Source: Dysgonomonadaceae bacterium zrk40 | Lineage (GTDB): Bacteria; Bacteroidota; Bacteroidia; Bacteroidales; Dysgonomonadaceae | Direction: 5' to 3' | Length of the DNA stretch: 64,000 nt | NCBI GenBank assembly: GCA_016916535.1 | Contig: CP070276.1 | Coordinates: forward strand, 1,922,001 to 1,986,000 | Part shown: in pieces, positions 53,524 through 60,924 of the stretch | Layout: each line of letters opens with the position of its first letter | Numbering within the stretch: the stretch's first letter is position 1 | Translations under genes and position numbers: made by a program | Notes under the pieces: generated by a model | Databases searched by the model: none | What the model saw: the letters and a program-made list of their open reading frames with translations, nothing else | What the model was told of the DNA's origin: nothing

Positions 53524-54206
53524 TGAACGAACACAAACTTACAGCTTCACAACTCACAATTGTTGTACCAAATGCTACACCAATTTTTGTACCAGTGATT
53601 GCACCAGTGGTTGCACCAAATAGAACAACACCGGTTGTCCTTCTGCTCTTCACAACCCTACTCTTCCTGGTGGGCTGCAAACCCAAACAAATCATCACTG
53701 AAAAGGTGGTGACAAAGATCGACAGTACAGCTGTGATCTCTTTAAAGAATGAGCTTCATGCAAAGGAGATCCAGGTAGAAAACCTCAAAACCGATTTTAA
53801 GCGCCTCAGCGATGAGAATACCCGGTTGATGAGTGAAGCCTCAACCCACACCATAAACTACGACACTGCGGCCGCTGTGGATCCCCACACAGGTAAATAC
53901 CCCATTGCAAGTGAAACGATTACCCAAAGCAAAAGCCTGCTTGAAAAAACAATCAAAGAATTTGAGATCCTGGAACAGGAGTACAACAATGAGATTTATA
54001 AACTAACCAGGGAAAACCAAAACCTTGAATTCACCCTTGAAACTTTAAAAGAGGAAAACCATTCTCTTAAAGAGAAAATCACCACAACAACCGGATTTAA
54101 TTTCAAACTTTTCTTTGCAGGTATGATCTTCGGTATTGTACTTATACTTATTTCAATTGCTTTTAAAAACAAAATTTTATCCCTCAAAATACCGAGCAAT
54201 TTATAA
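53520..54206 (+). CDS. Lipobox/coiled-coil membrane protein, spanin-like
   Basis: A 228-residue protein. After a repeat-encoded Pro-rich stretch (residues about 16-37) comes a hydrophobic segment ending in LFLVGC, a possible lipobox. A long coiled coil follows (about residues 60-190, with LKNELHAKEIQVENLKTDFKRLSDEN and EEENHSLKEKI-like heptads), and a C-terminal membrane helix (LFFAGMIFGIVLILISIAF) ends the protein. Position after the endolysin, the 4-base overlap, and lipobox plus coiled coil plus TM all resemble phage spanins, which fuse inner and outer membranes. This assignment is inference; no sequence family is recognised. Confidence 0.5.
   Translation: MMNEHKLTASQLTIVVPNATPIFVPVIAPVVAPNRTTPVVLLLFTTLLFLVGCKPKQIITEKVVTKIDSTAVISLKNELHAKEIQVENLKTDFKRLSDENTRLMSEASTHTINYDTAAAVDPHTGKYPIASETITQSKSLLEKTIKEFEILEQEYNNEIYKLTRENQNLEFTLETLKEENHSLKEKITTTTGFNFKLFFAGMIFGIVLILISIAFKNKILSLKIPSNL
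53565..53624 (+). repeat. Five 12-base tandem repeats inside the spanin-like gene
   Basis: Units GTACCAAATGCT, ACACCAATTTTT, GTACCAGTGATT, GCACCAGTGGTT and GCACCAAATAGA share a G/A-C-A-C-C-A-type core every 12 bases. They encode a Val/Ala/Thr-Pro-x-x pattern immediately before the hydrophobic lipobox segment. Repeat number could vary without breaking the frame. Confidence 0.7.
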
Positions 54207-54216
54207 CGGTTCTCAG

Positions 54217-54322
54217 CTATACGCAGGCAGGGATTTTAACCACTGAACTTCCTACGAAGAACTGAACTTCAAATTTAGCACTTTCCTGTCCTACGAAGCA
54301 CGAATCCCCTGCTTGCGTATAG
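54217..54322. repeat. Long stem-loop immediately upstream of the group II intron
   Basis: CTATACGCAGGCAGGGATT (54217-54235) pairs with AATCCCCTGCTTGCGTATAG (54303-54322) with one mismatch and one bulge. The 67-base loop contains CCTACGAAG twice (near 54250 and 54291). The 3' arm ends 7 bases before the likely intron start. Confidence 0.75.
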
Positions 54323-54329
54323 GTGATGT

Positions 54330-56272
54330 GTGCGCCCTGCATGAGCAGAGCGCACCTGCTGCAAGCAACAGTAAAATTTCAAAATTACAAATAATTTTGG
54401 TTAAACAATGCTCTAAGCAGGTGTATTTTTCCAGAGGGTGTAAGTCCCTTATGCACGGGGTCGTGCCCGAAGCATTAGCAAGTCGCAAGCTGGTTGTTGG
54501 TGACGACAGCAGTGAAGGAAGCGAGACTGCAAAATCCGGTACTGACGAACAGAAACGGTATATGAGGCATAATTGTCCTGGGTAAGCAACCACATCATTG
54601 TAACGCCCAAAAGGTAGTTTGTGGACAGATATGTAGATACCGCAGGGATTGGAGGAAGGAAAAAGCTCTTACCGGGGGAGATCTCTAAGCAGTAAAATGT
54701 AATGAGAAGTCAGCCGAGGTCATAGTAATTACGGAAAACGAGCCGGCAAGTGATAGAAATCCAGAGAGTCGGAGGTCTCACGAACGTAATGAAGGACTGA
54801 ACGTTAAGAAGTTTTTAATGCGACATGGATTTTCAGCAATGAAATAGCCTGTAGCAAGCGAAACAGGGCAAGAGAAGATGATTAAATTAGCAAACAAAAA
54901 CGAAATGGAATTGATCGAGCAAGTGATTAACCGTCACAACATGATGCGTGCATTGCAACAGGTCAGGCAGAACAAAGGTTCGGCAGGAGTTGACCGGATG
55001 CCTGTAAGCGAACTATACGACCACCTGACAAAGAACAGGGAAAGTATAGGGCAATCATTGTTAAATGGCACTTACCTGCCACAACCCATTTTGGGGGTAG
55101 AGATACCCAAGGGAAATGGGAAGACACGTCTTTTAGGTGTGCCTACCGTGGTTGACCGAATGCTTCAACAAGCCGTAGGGCAAGTTTTAGCCAACCGGTT
55201 CGAAATGGAATTTGAGGATTACAGTTATGGATTTCGCCCGAATAAGAATGCCCTGCAAGCGGTACTCAAAGCATTGGAGTATATAAACAATGGTTATCAG
55301 GATATAGTAGACATTGACCTGAAGAGCTTCTTTGACGAAGTAGACCACTGCATTTTGCTGCAATTGTTGTATCGCAAGGTAAAATGCCCGCTTACGCTGC
55401 GTCTTATCCGCAAATGGCTGCGAGCGCCGATTTTAATCAACGGGAAGTTAGTCAAACGCCGAAAAGGAGTACCACAGGGCAGTCCGCTGAGCCCGATTCT
55501 CTCCAATATCATGTTAGATGAATTGGATAAAGAATTAGACAGACGTGGATTAAAGTCTGTCCGCTATGCTGACGACTTTAGCATTTATTGCAAAAGCCAA
55601 TGGCAAGCCCGCAAAACAGGCAACGAGATCTTTCTCTTTCTAAAGAGTAAACTACACCTGCCTATTAATCGGGAGAAAAGTGGAATCCGTCGCCCCGTAA
55701 ACTTTTCGCTATTAGGATATGGTTTTGTGCCCACTTACAAAAAGGGGGAAAAAGGCAAATACCAGCTGGTGGTAAGCGGCAAAGGATGGAAAAACCTGAA
55801 ACTAAAACTCAAAGCCATCACCCGAAAAACCACACCCGCCAGTTTCGATGAGCGTATCCACAAACTGAAAGAAGTACAGCGAGGCTGGCTTCAATACTAC
55901 CGCATGGCAAGTATCCAGGAAAAACTCAAAGATGTGGATGGGTGGGTGCGTAACCGGTTACGTTGCTGTATCTGGAAACAATGGAAGAAATCCGAACGAA
56001 GACGGAAAAACCTGATACGTTTGGGCGTTGACCTTGAACACGCATACAGCCACAGCCGTAGCCGAATGGGTACATGGGCGGTCGCCTGTAGCCCTATTTT
56101 GAAAACCACCATCACGGTGGAACGTCTGCAACAACGCGGTTACGAACCTATGTTTACTTATTATCAGAAAATTGCTCCATTTCTTAACGAACCGCTGTAT
56201 ACGTGAACCGTACGTACAGTGGTGTGAGAGGCTCTCCCCGTCAGCCAAGGCTGGCGGGGCAGTCTACTCGAT
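54330..56272 (+). mobile_element. Group II intron with maturase gene
   Basis: The 5' end GTGCG (54330; an overlapping GTGTG at 54328 is an alternative) begins a structured 550-base non-coding region, typical of domains I-III, with GTGCGC able to pair with GCGCAC. The maturase gene sits in domain IV. A domain V-like helix follows the stop: CCGCTGTATACG-TGAA-CCGTACGTACAGTGG at about 56191-56221. Domain VI has CCCCGTCAGCC and GGCTGGCGGGG with a likely branch A in TCTACTCGAT, ending near 56272. Total length is about 1.94 kb. Insertion just past a stem-loop is the habit of class IIC introns. Exact ends are inferred. Confidence 0.85.
54878..56206 (+). CDS. ltrA: Group II intron reverse transcriptase/maturase
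   Basis: A 442-residue intron-encoded protein that helps splicing and copies the intron into DNA. The RT domain covers residues 1 to about 310, with the catalytic YADD at 230-233 and the upstream VPQGSPLSPILSNIMLDELD. The maturase X domain follows (KLKEVQRGWLQYYRMASIQ, then LGVDLEHAYSHSRSRMGTWA). No C-terminal HNH endonuclease with CxxC pairs is present, so retrohoming probably uses nicked or forked DNA. All RT motifs look intact, so the intron may be active. Confidence 0.93.
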   Translation: MIKLANKNEMELIEQVINRHNMMRALQQVRQNKGSAGVDRMPVSELYDHLTKNRESIGQSLLNGTYLPQPILGVEIPKGNGKTRLLGVPTVVDRMLQQAVGQVLANRFEMEFEDYSYGFRPNKNALQAVLKALEYINNGYQDIVDIDLKSFFDEVDHCILLQLLYRKVKCPLTLRLIRKWLRAPILINGKLVKRRKGVPQGSPLSPILSNIMLDELDKELDRRGLKSVRYADDFSIYCKSQWQARKTGNEIFLFLKSKLHLPINREKSGIRRPVNFSLLGYGFVPTYKKGEKGKYQLVVSGKGWKNLKLKLKAITRKTTPASFDERIHKLKEVQRGWLQYYRMASIQEKLKDVDGWVRNRLRCCIWKQWKKSERRRKNLIRLGVDLEHAYSHSRSRMGTWAVACSPILKTTITVERLQQRGYEPMFTYYQKIAPFLNEPLYT

Positions 56273-56405
56273 TGTATGCTGGTGTTTATCCTTCAAAGTC
56301 AATCCGTCTCAAGTTTTAACAAATTTAACAGTTTTCTTATCAATCTGCACAGACGTTGATTCGGAGTACAAATTTATTTTGTTTTTGTGGGTGGGTAAAT
56401 CCCCA

Positions 56406-56503
56406 AACCGCCCTTAAAGGCGGTTACTTGGGCTGGCTTTGTAAGCTCTTTGGCAAGCTTTGGTCGTGCGGCGGCTCGTGGGGCTTGCCAATGTGCTTAC
56501 AAA
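56406..56503. repeat. Two hairpins 3' of the intron, one with 21-base arms
   Basis: First, AACCGCC (56406-56412) pairs with GGCGGTT (56419-56425). Second, TTTGTAAGC-TCT-TTGGCAAGC (56438-56458) pairs with GCTTGCCAA-TGT-GCTTACAAA (56483-56503): 18 perfect pairs around a symmetric 3x3 internal loop and a 24-base GC-rich loop. The second hairpin ends 18 bases before the stop codon of the minus-strand gene at 56521, so it could terminate that transcript. It could also be a recombination or transposition structure. Confidence 0.65.
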
Positions 56504-56520
56504 TAGGGTGGGCTTTTCCA

Positions 56521-57180
56521 TCAGCTTCTCACTGTTTTACCCAATGCTTCTAACAACTGCGGATTATCCTCTAAACCAATCTTTGCTACTGCATAGAATT
56601 CACTCATCCAATCATCTATTTTGGCAAATGCAGCATCTTTTATTTTTGTTGCATCTTGTGATTCCCCTTTTTCTTTCAGATAAATTGCTCTTGCTGCTTC
56701 TAATCCAGATATTAGGGTGTTTGCTGCTGTCAAGTCGTCAACTGATATTTTTAAACGAGCTAATTTACCTTGAATAGCAGAATCGGCAGATGCAACACTG
56801 TAAAACTTTTTTGCTGCTTCTAACCATTTTATATATGTCCGTGGCATTACGCCTGAAATGGCTAATTTATCTGCGATTAATGAATCATTTCGGAATACAA
56901 CTTTAGCTTTTTTTCGATGGGTGTTAAATGTGTCTTCTAATTGCTCCTTTTTACTTGAAAAATCTGCGTAAGCGGCAGATGTTTCATCATCTTCGGTTTT
57001 GTTTGCATCGTATGCAGTCCGGGTTTTTGTAAGCAATGCTTTACCTTCTGCGATAACTACTGAATCATAACCTAAATCAGCCATAATAGCCGCAATTTCA
57101 GGTTGGGTCTCCGCATTTTCCAAAGCTACCCGGTACAATTCCAAAGTTGCTGTGTCTGTAAGTTTTGTTCGTGATGCCAT
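56521..57180 (-). CDS. Unrecognised helical protein
   Basis: A 219-residue cytoplasmic protein, alanine- and lysine-rich and predicted almost entirely alpha-helical. Recognisable stretches are FNTHRKKAKVVFRNDSL and WMSEFYAVAKIGLEDNPQLLEALGK, which I associate with uncharacterised Bacteroidota proteins. No signal peptide, membrane helix or catalytic motif is visible. It heads or follows no obvious operon, although a possible small reading frame ends 17 bases upstream. Function unknown. Confidence 0.65.
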   Translation of the reverse strand: MASRTKLTDTATLELYRVALENAETQPEIAAIMADLGYDSVVIAEGKALLTKTRTAYDANKTEDDETSAAYADFSSKKEQLEDTFNTHRKKAKVVFRNDSLIADKLAISGVMPRTYIKWLEAAKKFYSVASADSAIQGKLARLKISVDDLTAANTLISGLEAARAIYLKEKGESQDATKIKDAAFAKIDDWMSEFYAVAKIGLEDNPQLLEALGKTVRS

Positions 57181-57197
57181 AATTAAATTTTTAAAGG

Positions 57198-57374
57198 TTA
57201 ATAATTAATTACATTTGGTTTTTTCGCTTTTACAATTCTGTTTTTCAGTCTTACAATTGCGTTACCCCCACCGACATTTTCTCTATTCGGATTTGAAATT
57301 GATTTTTCCGACCGTACTGCAATATTTCCCCTACTTGCCAGTCTTTTTTTCCTTTCTACTATTGCATTTTTCAA
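57198..57374 (-). CDS. Possible small basic protein upstream of the helical protein, no ATG
   Basis: On the minus strand a 58-codon frame runs from a TTG at 57374 to TAA at 57198. The product is highly basic and contains two similar pieces, LKNAIVERKKRL and IVRLKNRIVKAKK. The matching DNA shows imperfect 20-base repeats (AATTGTAAGACTGAAAAA-like). It ends 17 bases before the ATG at 57180, like an operon partner. The absence of ATG or GTG and an upstream in-frame TGA at 57393-57395 make it equally likely to be a remnant. The rest of this 304-base gap holds no other gene. Confidence 0.25.
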   Translation of the reverse strand: MKNAIVERKKRLASRGNIAVRSEKSISNPNRENVGGGNAIVRLKNRIVKAKKPNVINY

Positions 57375-57484
57375 ACTTACAACTGCTATTTTTCAACTTG
57401 ATGTTGTATTTGTAAAACCAAATGTTAAATATAATGAAAATACTTTTTGTAGGAACTCAGTTGCATTTCCGTTTTGTTAAAAAA

Positions 57485-57691
57485 TCAGCAACAACTTTCA
57501 TTCTTTTGTATCGAAGGGCATTTTACCGAACCATACGAACAATAAACGCAGCAATCGCCTTTTTTGGGTTTTATAAAAGCTTTGCACTTTTCACACTCAT
57601 AGAAGAACTGGCATGAATCTTCAGGCATTTCTTCTTCTTTTTGATGCCCGCAATTTGGGCAGGTTATGATTGAGTGGTATTGAATTTTCAT
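57485..57691 (-). CDS. GDCCVxC domain-containing protein
   Basis: A 68-residue cysteine-rich protein. The N-terminal zinc-ribbon-like pairs are CPNC and CEKC. The family signature is GDCCVYCSYGSVKCPSIQ, known from the GDCCVxC (seleno)protein family, in which one of the cysteines can be selenocysteine; here all are Cys codons. It commonly accompanies metal-resistance genes, in agreement with the CDF transporter 13 bases upstream. The ATG at 57691 (MKIQYHSIITCPNCG) is chosen over 57748, which would overlap the CDF gene. Confidence 0.8.
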   Translation of the reverse strand: MKIQYHSIITCPNCGHQKEEEMPEDSCQFFYECEKCKAFIKPKKGDCCVYCSYGSVKCPSIQKNESCC

Positions 57692-57704
57692 ATCTATAAA
57701 GTTT

Positions 57705-58589
57705 TCAACAATCAGTTTTACATTCCTTTTCAATCCTTTCATTCTCAATTTGAAAGGTAGTGTGCCCTATCCCGAATTCGTGTTCAAGTTTCTTCTGCAG
57801 TTCAGAAATAAATTCATCGTTAAACCCTTCCGGCATTATCAGGTGGGCGGTTAAAGCTATTTGGGTGGTACTCATTGCCCAAACGTGTAAATCGTGAATA
57901 TCGTTAACTCCATTTTGGGATAAAAGAAAGTTGCGTACTTTATCAAGTTTTATTTGTTTGGGTACTGCATCCAGTGCTAAATCAATGGAATCGGCAAATA
58001 ACCGCCATGTACCCCAAAGGATGACCAGAATAATTATAAAACTCATTACCGGGTCAATCCATTGAATTCCGGTAAGGTTAATCAAAAGCCCGGCAACAAC
58101 TACACCCAACGACACCCCGGCATCGGCAGCCATGTGCAGGAATGCCCCTTTGATGTTCAGGTCATCCTTTTGGCCTTTCAGAAACAGCAAAGCCGTTATG
58201 GTATTGATTACCACACCTATCCCGGCAACAATCATTACTTGCGTACCTGCCACGGGTTCTGGATTTTTGAATTTTCCTACAGCATCCCAGCCAATTGCTA
58301 TTACTGCCCCAAAAAGCAATAGCGCATTGAGTATCGATACAAGAATGGTTGTTTTGCGTAAACCATAAGTGTATTTCCCTTTTGGTTTTATGGAAGCGAG
58401 CCTGATTGCAGCCCAGGCAAAAATCAAACTCAGTACGTCGCTGGCGTTGTGGCCTGCATCGGCTAATAGTGCTGATGAGTTGGCTAATAAACCATAAAAT
58501 ATTTCAACGGCTACAAAGGTGATGTTTAAACCGATGCCAATAGAAAAAGCTTTTCCGTAACTTTTGTTTGTCGCATGTGAATGTGCCAT
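57705..58589 (-). CDS. Cation diffusion facilitator (CzcD-like) transporter
   Basis: A 294-residue CDF transporter that exports zinc, cobalt, cadmium or similar ions in exchange for protons. Six membrane helices are apparent. The metal site of helix 2 is in LLADAGHNASDVLSL (H-x-x-x-D), and the helix 5 site is in HMAADAGVSLGV (H-x-x-x-D). The cytoplasmic C-terminal domain has VNDIHDLHVWAMSTTQIALTAHLIMP and ends with FGIGHTTFQIENERIEKEC, the usual metallochaperone-like fold. The N-terminal MAHSHATNK is the His-containing start. Confidence 0.93.
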   Translation of the reverse strand: MAHSHATNKSYGKAFSIGIGLNITFVAVEIFYGLLANSSALLADAGHNASDVLSLIFAWAAIRLASIKPKGKYTYGLRKTTILVSILNALLLFGAVIAIGWDAVGKFKNPEPVAGTQVMIVAGIGVVINTITALLFLKGQKDDLNIKGAFLHMAADAGVSLGVVVAGLLINLTGIQWIDPVMSFIIILVILWGTWRLFADSIDLALDAVPKQIKLDKVRNFLLSQNGVNDIHDLHVWAMSTTQIALTAHLIMPEGFNDEFISELQKKLEHEFGIGHTTFQIENERIEKECKTDC

Positions 58590-58601
58590 AATTTTACTGA
58601 T

Positions 58602-58923
58602 TTAATTTCTTGGGGCGTACATAATGATTCCCATCCCGATAAGCGCAACGATTCCCCCAATTATATCGTACCTGTCGGGGATAAACCCGTCTACTTTCCA
58701 ACCCCACAGTATGGCCATAATGATAAAAACTCCACCATAAGCGGCATATACACGCCCAAAATTAGCGGGTTGCCACAATTCCATACATTATAAGAATTAT
58801 CCCTCCGATTGCTCCAAACCACCAGGGTTTATTTTCCCGAAGCCACAGCCAAACAAGGTAACCACCGCCGATTTCACAGAGTCCGGCTAAAACAAATAAA
58901 AGTATGGAATAAACTATTTTCAT
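58602..58923 (-). pseudogene. ynfA: YnfA family membrane protein, frameshifted
   Basis: Two adjacent frames together make a YnfA (UPF0060) protein of about 108 residues with four membrane helices. The N-terminal half (58762-58923) reads [20 protein letters not shown] through [12 protein letters not shown] and stops. The C-terminal half (58602-58784) reads [20 protein letters not shown] to YAPRN in another frame. The expected join is [19 protein letters not shown]; about 8 bases appear to be missing where GCAAC would be repeated (near 58770-58776). It lies between two metal transporters. It is broken unless this is a sequencing error. Confidence 0.85.
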
Positions 58924-58929
58924 AAGCAT

Positions 58930-59724
58930 CTATTTCCCTAATTTTAAAATTCTTAAAGCCCCTCTTACCACAATCAAAAATACAATTGAGCCAATGATTA
59001 AATCGGGATATTTTGATTGGGTCAACAATACCAAAATACCTGCAAGGATAACGCCCGTATTGATAATAATATCGTTTGATGTAAAAATCATGGTAGCTTT
59101 CATGTGTGCTTCTTTGCTCTTTGACTTTTGCAACAGATATAGACAAACTGAATTCGCAATCAATGCCAGTATTGATACAATTATCATGGTTTGAAAATCC
59201 GGCACCTCTTCAAAACTGATAAACCTACGTATTACTTCTACGAGGCCTATCAGTGCCAATGCCAGTTGAAAATAGCCACTTAGTCGGGCTACTTTTTTCT
59301 TGCGGGTTACAGTTGAGCCAACTGCCCAAAGGCTTAGGCCATAAACCAACGCGTCTGCCAGCATATCCAGTGAATCGGCAACCAGGCCCATAGATTTTGA
59401 AATAAAACCTGTGGTAATTTCAATGAGAAAAAAAGCAAAATTGATAATCAGAACTGTCCAAAGCAGTTTCGATTGTACTGATGAATCGTCCTTGAATTCA
59501 TCCTGTTGGACAACAATGGTTTCTTTGTGTTCCGTGCCCAATTTGAGTTCTTTAAGGTGTTTTTCGATTTCCTCATTTTCTTCGGAATGAAACACGGTGA
59601 GCTTCCGGTTTTCAATATCGAACACCAAACTTTTAATTGTGGAAAGCCCTTCCAGCTTCATCCTGATAAGGGATTCTTCGGAAGGGCAATCCATTTTGCT
59701 GATGGTAAATACAGATTTGAACAT
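58930..59724 (-). CDS. HMA-domain fused CDF-type cation transporter
   Basis: A 264-residue fusion. Residues 1-65 form a ferredoxin-like HMA fold (MFKSVFTISKMDCPSEESLI), in which the usual CxxC is reduced to MDCPSEE with one cysteine. Residues about 85-264 are a CDF-like membrane part with GLVADSLDMLADALVYGLSLW and FTSNDIIINTGV. The C-terminal cytoplasmic domain is lacking. A second copy at 63492-64000 is nearly identical. Substrate is probably a soft or divalent metal; inference from context. Confidence 0.85.
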   Translation of the reverse strand: MFKSVFTISKMDCPSEESLIRMKLEGLSTIKSLVFDIENRKLTVFHSEENEEIEKHLKELKLGTEHKETIVVQQDEFKDDSSVQSKLLWTVLIINFAFFLIEITTGFISKSMGLVADSLDMLADALVYGLSLWAVGSTVTRKKKVARLSGYFQLALALIGLVEVIRRFISFEEVPDFQTMIIVSILALIANSVCLYLLQKSKSKEAHMKATMIFTSNDIIINTGVILAGILVLLTQSKYPDLIIGSIVFLIVVRGALRILKLGK

Positions 59725-59729
59725 GTTAA

Positions 59730-60203
59730 CTATTCTTTATGTAACACCACGTTTAACGGAATAAAGACACCTACTTTCAAGCCCCAATTAATATCATCAA
59801 CAGGTGTAAACAGGAATACAAAGGCATTTCCCACGTTACCCAATTTGAAATTGGGGCCGGTCTGAAGTATGAATTTTTTTTCATCAATCATATACTCTTC
59901 CGCCAAAACCCACGATACAGGAATCTTTTTGTCGAAGCCGACAAACCAATATTCGTTAAAATTGTAGATAGCGTTGGCAAAGGGCGTGTATCCCACCGAC
60001 AGGTAGGTTTTATTATTGAACATGGCGCCCAACTCGGCATGGATACGCGTTATTTCCGTTTTGTTACCGTCAAAATCGTACATCACAAAAGGGTTAACAC
60101 GTACCCCTGTGATTACTTTTAACCGTTCGCCTTCCTGGGCATTCGCTGTGAATACCCAGAAAAGTACGAAGGTTAATAACAACAGTTGTTTTCTCATTTC
60201 CAA
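59730..60203 (-). CDS. Exported protein, probable small outer-membrane barrel
   Basis: A 157-residue protein with a signal peptide (LLLLTFVLFWVFTANAQ). The mature part alternates short strands (KVITGVRVNPFVMYDF, HAELGAMFNNKTYLSVGYTPFANAIYNF, FILQTGPNFKLGNVG, NWGLKVGVFIPLNVVL). No family name is recognised. It starts before the HMA-CDF transporter gene with only a 5-base gap, so it belongs to that operon and probably contributes to the metal response. Confidence 0.6.
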   Translation of the reverse strand: MEMRKQLLLLTFVLFWVFTANAQEGERLKVITGVRVNPFVMYDFDGNKTEITRIHAELGAMFNNKTYLSVGYTPFANAIYNFNEYWFVGFDKKIPVSWVLAEEYMIDEKKFILQTGPNFKLGNVGNAFVFLFTPVDDINWGLKVGVFIPLNVVLHKE

Positions 60204-60241
60204 AGATTTTTTAAATACTTTAGGTTAAAATACTGGCCGTA

Positions 60242-60628
60242 TTATACGTTTTCAATGACCTTTTCAAGTTTTGCCCTTATTTCGTTGGCGATTTCCCCTA
60301 ATTTGTCATTTTCAACCGCCAGCATCGAAGCCATCGGGTCAACGGCAGCTACTTCTGTTTTGCCATCATCCAGTTCCTGCACAATCACATTGCAGGGAAG
60401 CATGGCTCCGATTTTATTTTCGGCCCGCAGCGCTTTATGTGCAAATGGCGGATTGCAAGCCCCTAAAATTTGGTATTTATTGAAATCGACATCCAGTTTC
60501 TTTTTCAATGTGGCCTGCACATCAATCTCTGTCAAAACCCCGAATCCTTCTTTTTTAAGTTCTTCGGTTACTTTCTCAATGGCTTCATCGAAACCGTACT
60601 CTGTTATCTTTTCAATGTAATACTTCAT
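60242..60628 (-). CDS. DUF302 domain protein
   Basis: A 128-residue cytoplasmic protein of the DUF302 family. The pattern FDEAIEKVTEELKKEGFGVLTEIDVQATLKKKLDVDF, then YQILGACNPPFAHKAL and LPCNVIVQE, is diagnostic. Structures in the family show an ATPase-like alpha/beta fold of unknown role. It commonly occurs in copper and heavy-metal resistance loci. It lies 11 bases downstream of the SHOCT gene on the same strand. Confidence 0.9.
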   Translation of the reverse strand: MKYYIEKITEYGFDEAIEKVTEELKKEGFGVLTEIDVQATLKKKLDVDFNKYQILGACNPPFAHKALRAENKIGAMLPCNVIVQELDDGKTEVAAVDPMASMLAVENDKLGEIANEIRAKLEKVIENV

Positions 60629-60639
60629 GATTTTTTATT

Positions 60640-60873
60640 TTACATTAAATCTTTTTTTCGTTCTTCAAATTCTTGTTTATCAATTTCTCCCTTGGCATAA
60701 CGCTCTTTTAAAATATCGAGCGCCGACTTACTTTCGGGTAGGTTGCCGGGGCGGTTATTTTGACTCATTCCTTTAACAACCATCCAAACAACGGCAATTA
60801 CGATAATGAGCCCTATAACCCACCACCAGCCCATTCCCATTCCCCATCCGTGACACCCAAATCCATCCATCAT
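60640..60873 (-). CDS. SHOCT domain membrane protein
   Basis: A 77-residue protein. A Gly/Trp/His-rich start (MDGFGCHGWGMGMGWWW) leads into one membrane helix (VIGLIIVIAVVWMVV). The C-terminal SHOCT motif is SALDILKERYAKGEIDKQEFEERKKDL. Such small proteins are frequent next to copper efflux and DUF302 genes; they are thought to help oligomerisation or quality control, which is unproven. The N-terminal His/Met/Cys could bind metal. Confidence 0.85.
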   Translation of the reverse strand: MMDGFGCHGWGMGMGWWWVIGLIIVIAVVWMVVKGMSQNNRPGNLPESKSALDILKERYAKGEIDKQEFEERKKDLM

Positions 60874-60924
60874 AACATTCTCCTTTCTTTTTATCGCTTG
60901 TTTTTTTAAAAACCGAACTGGTGT

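Noticed and set aside
54201-54330. Integron attC site
   Set aside because: The stem-loop before the intron vaguely resembles a folded attC, but the paired GTTRRRY/RYYYAAC core boxes are not convincingly present and there is no integrase.
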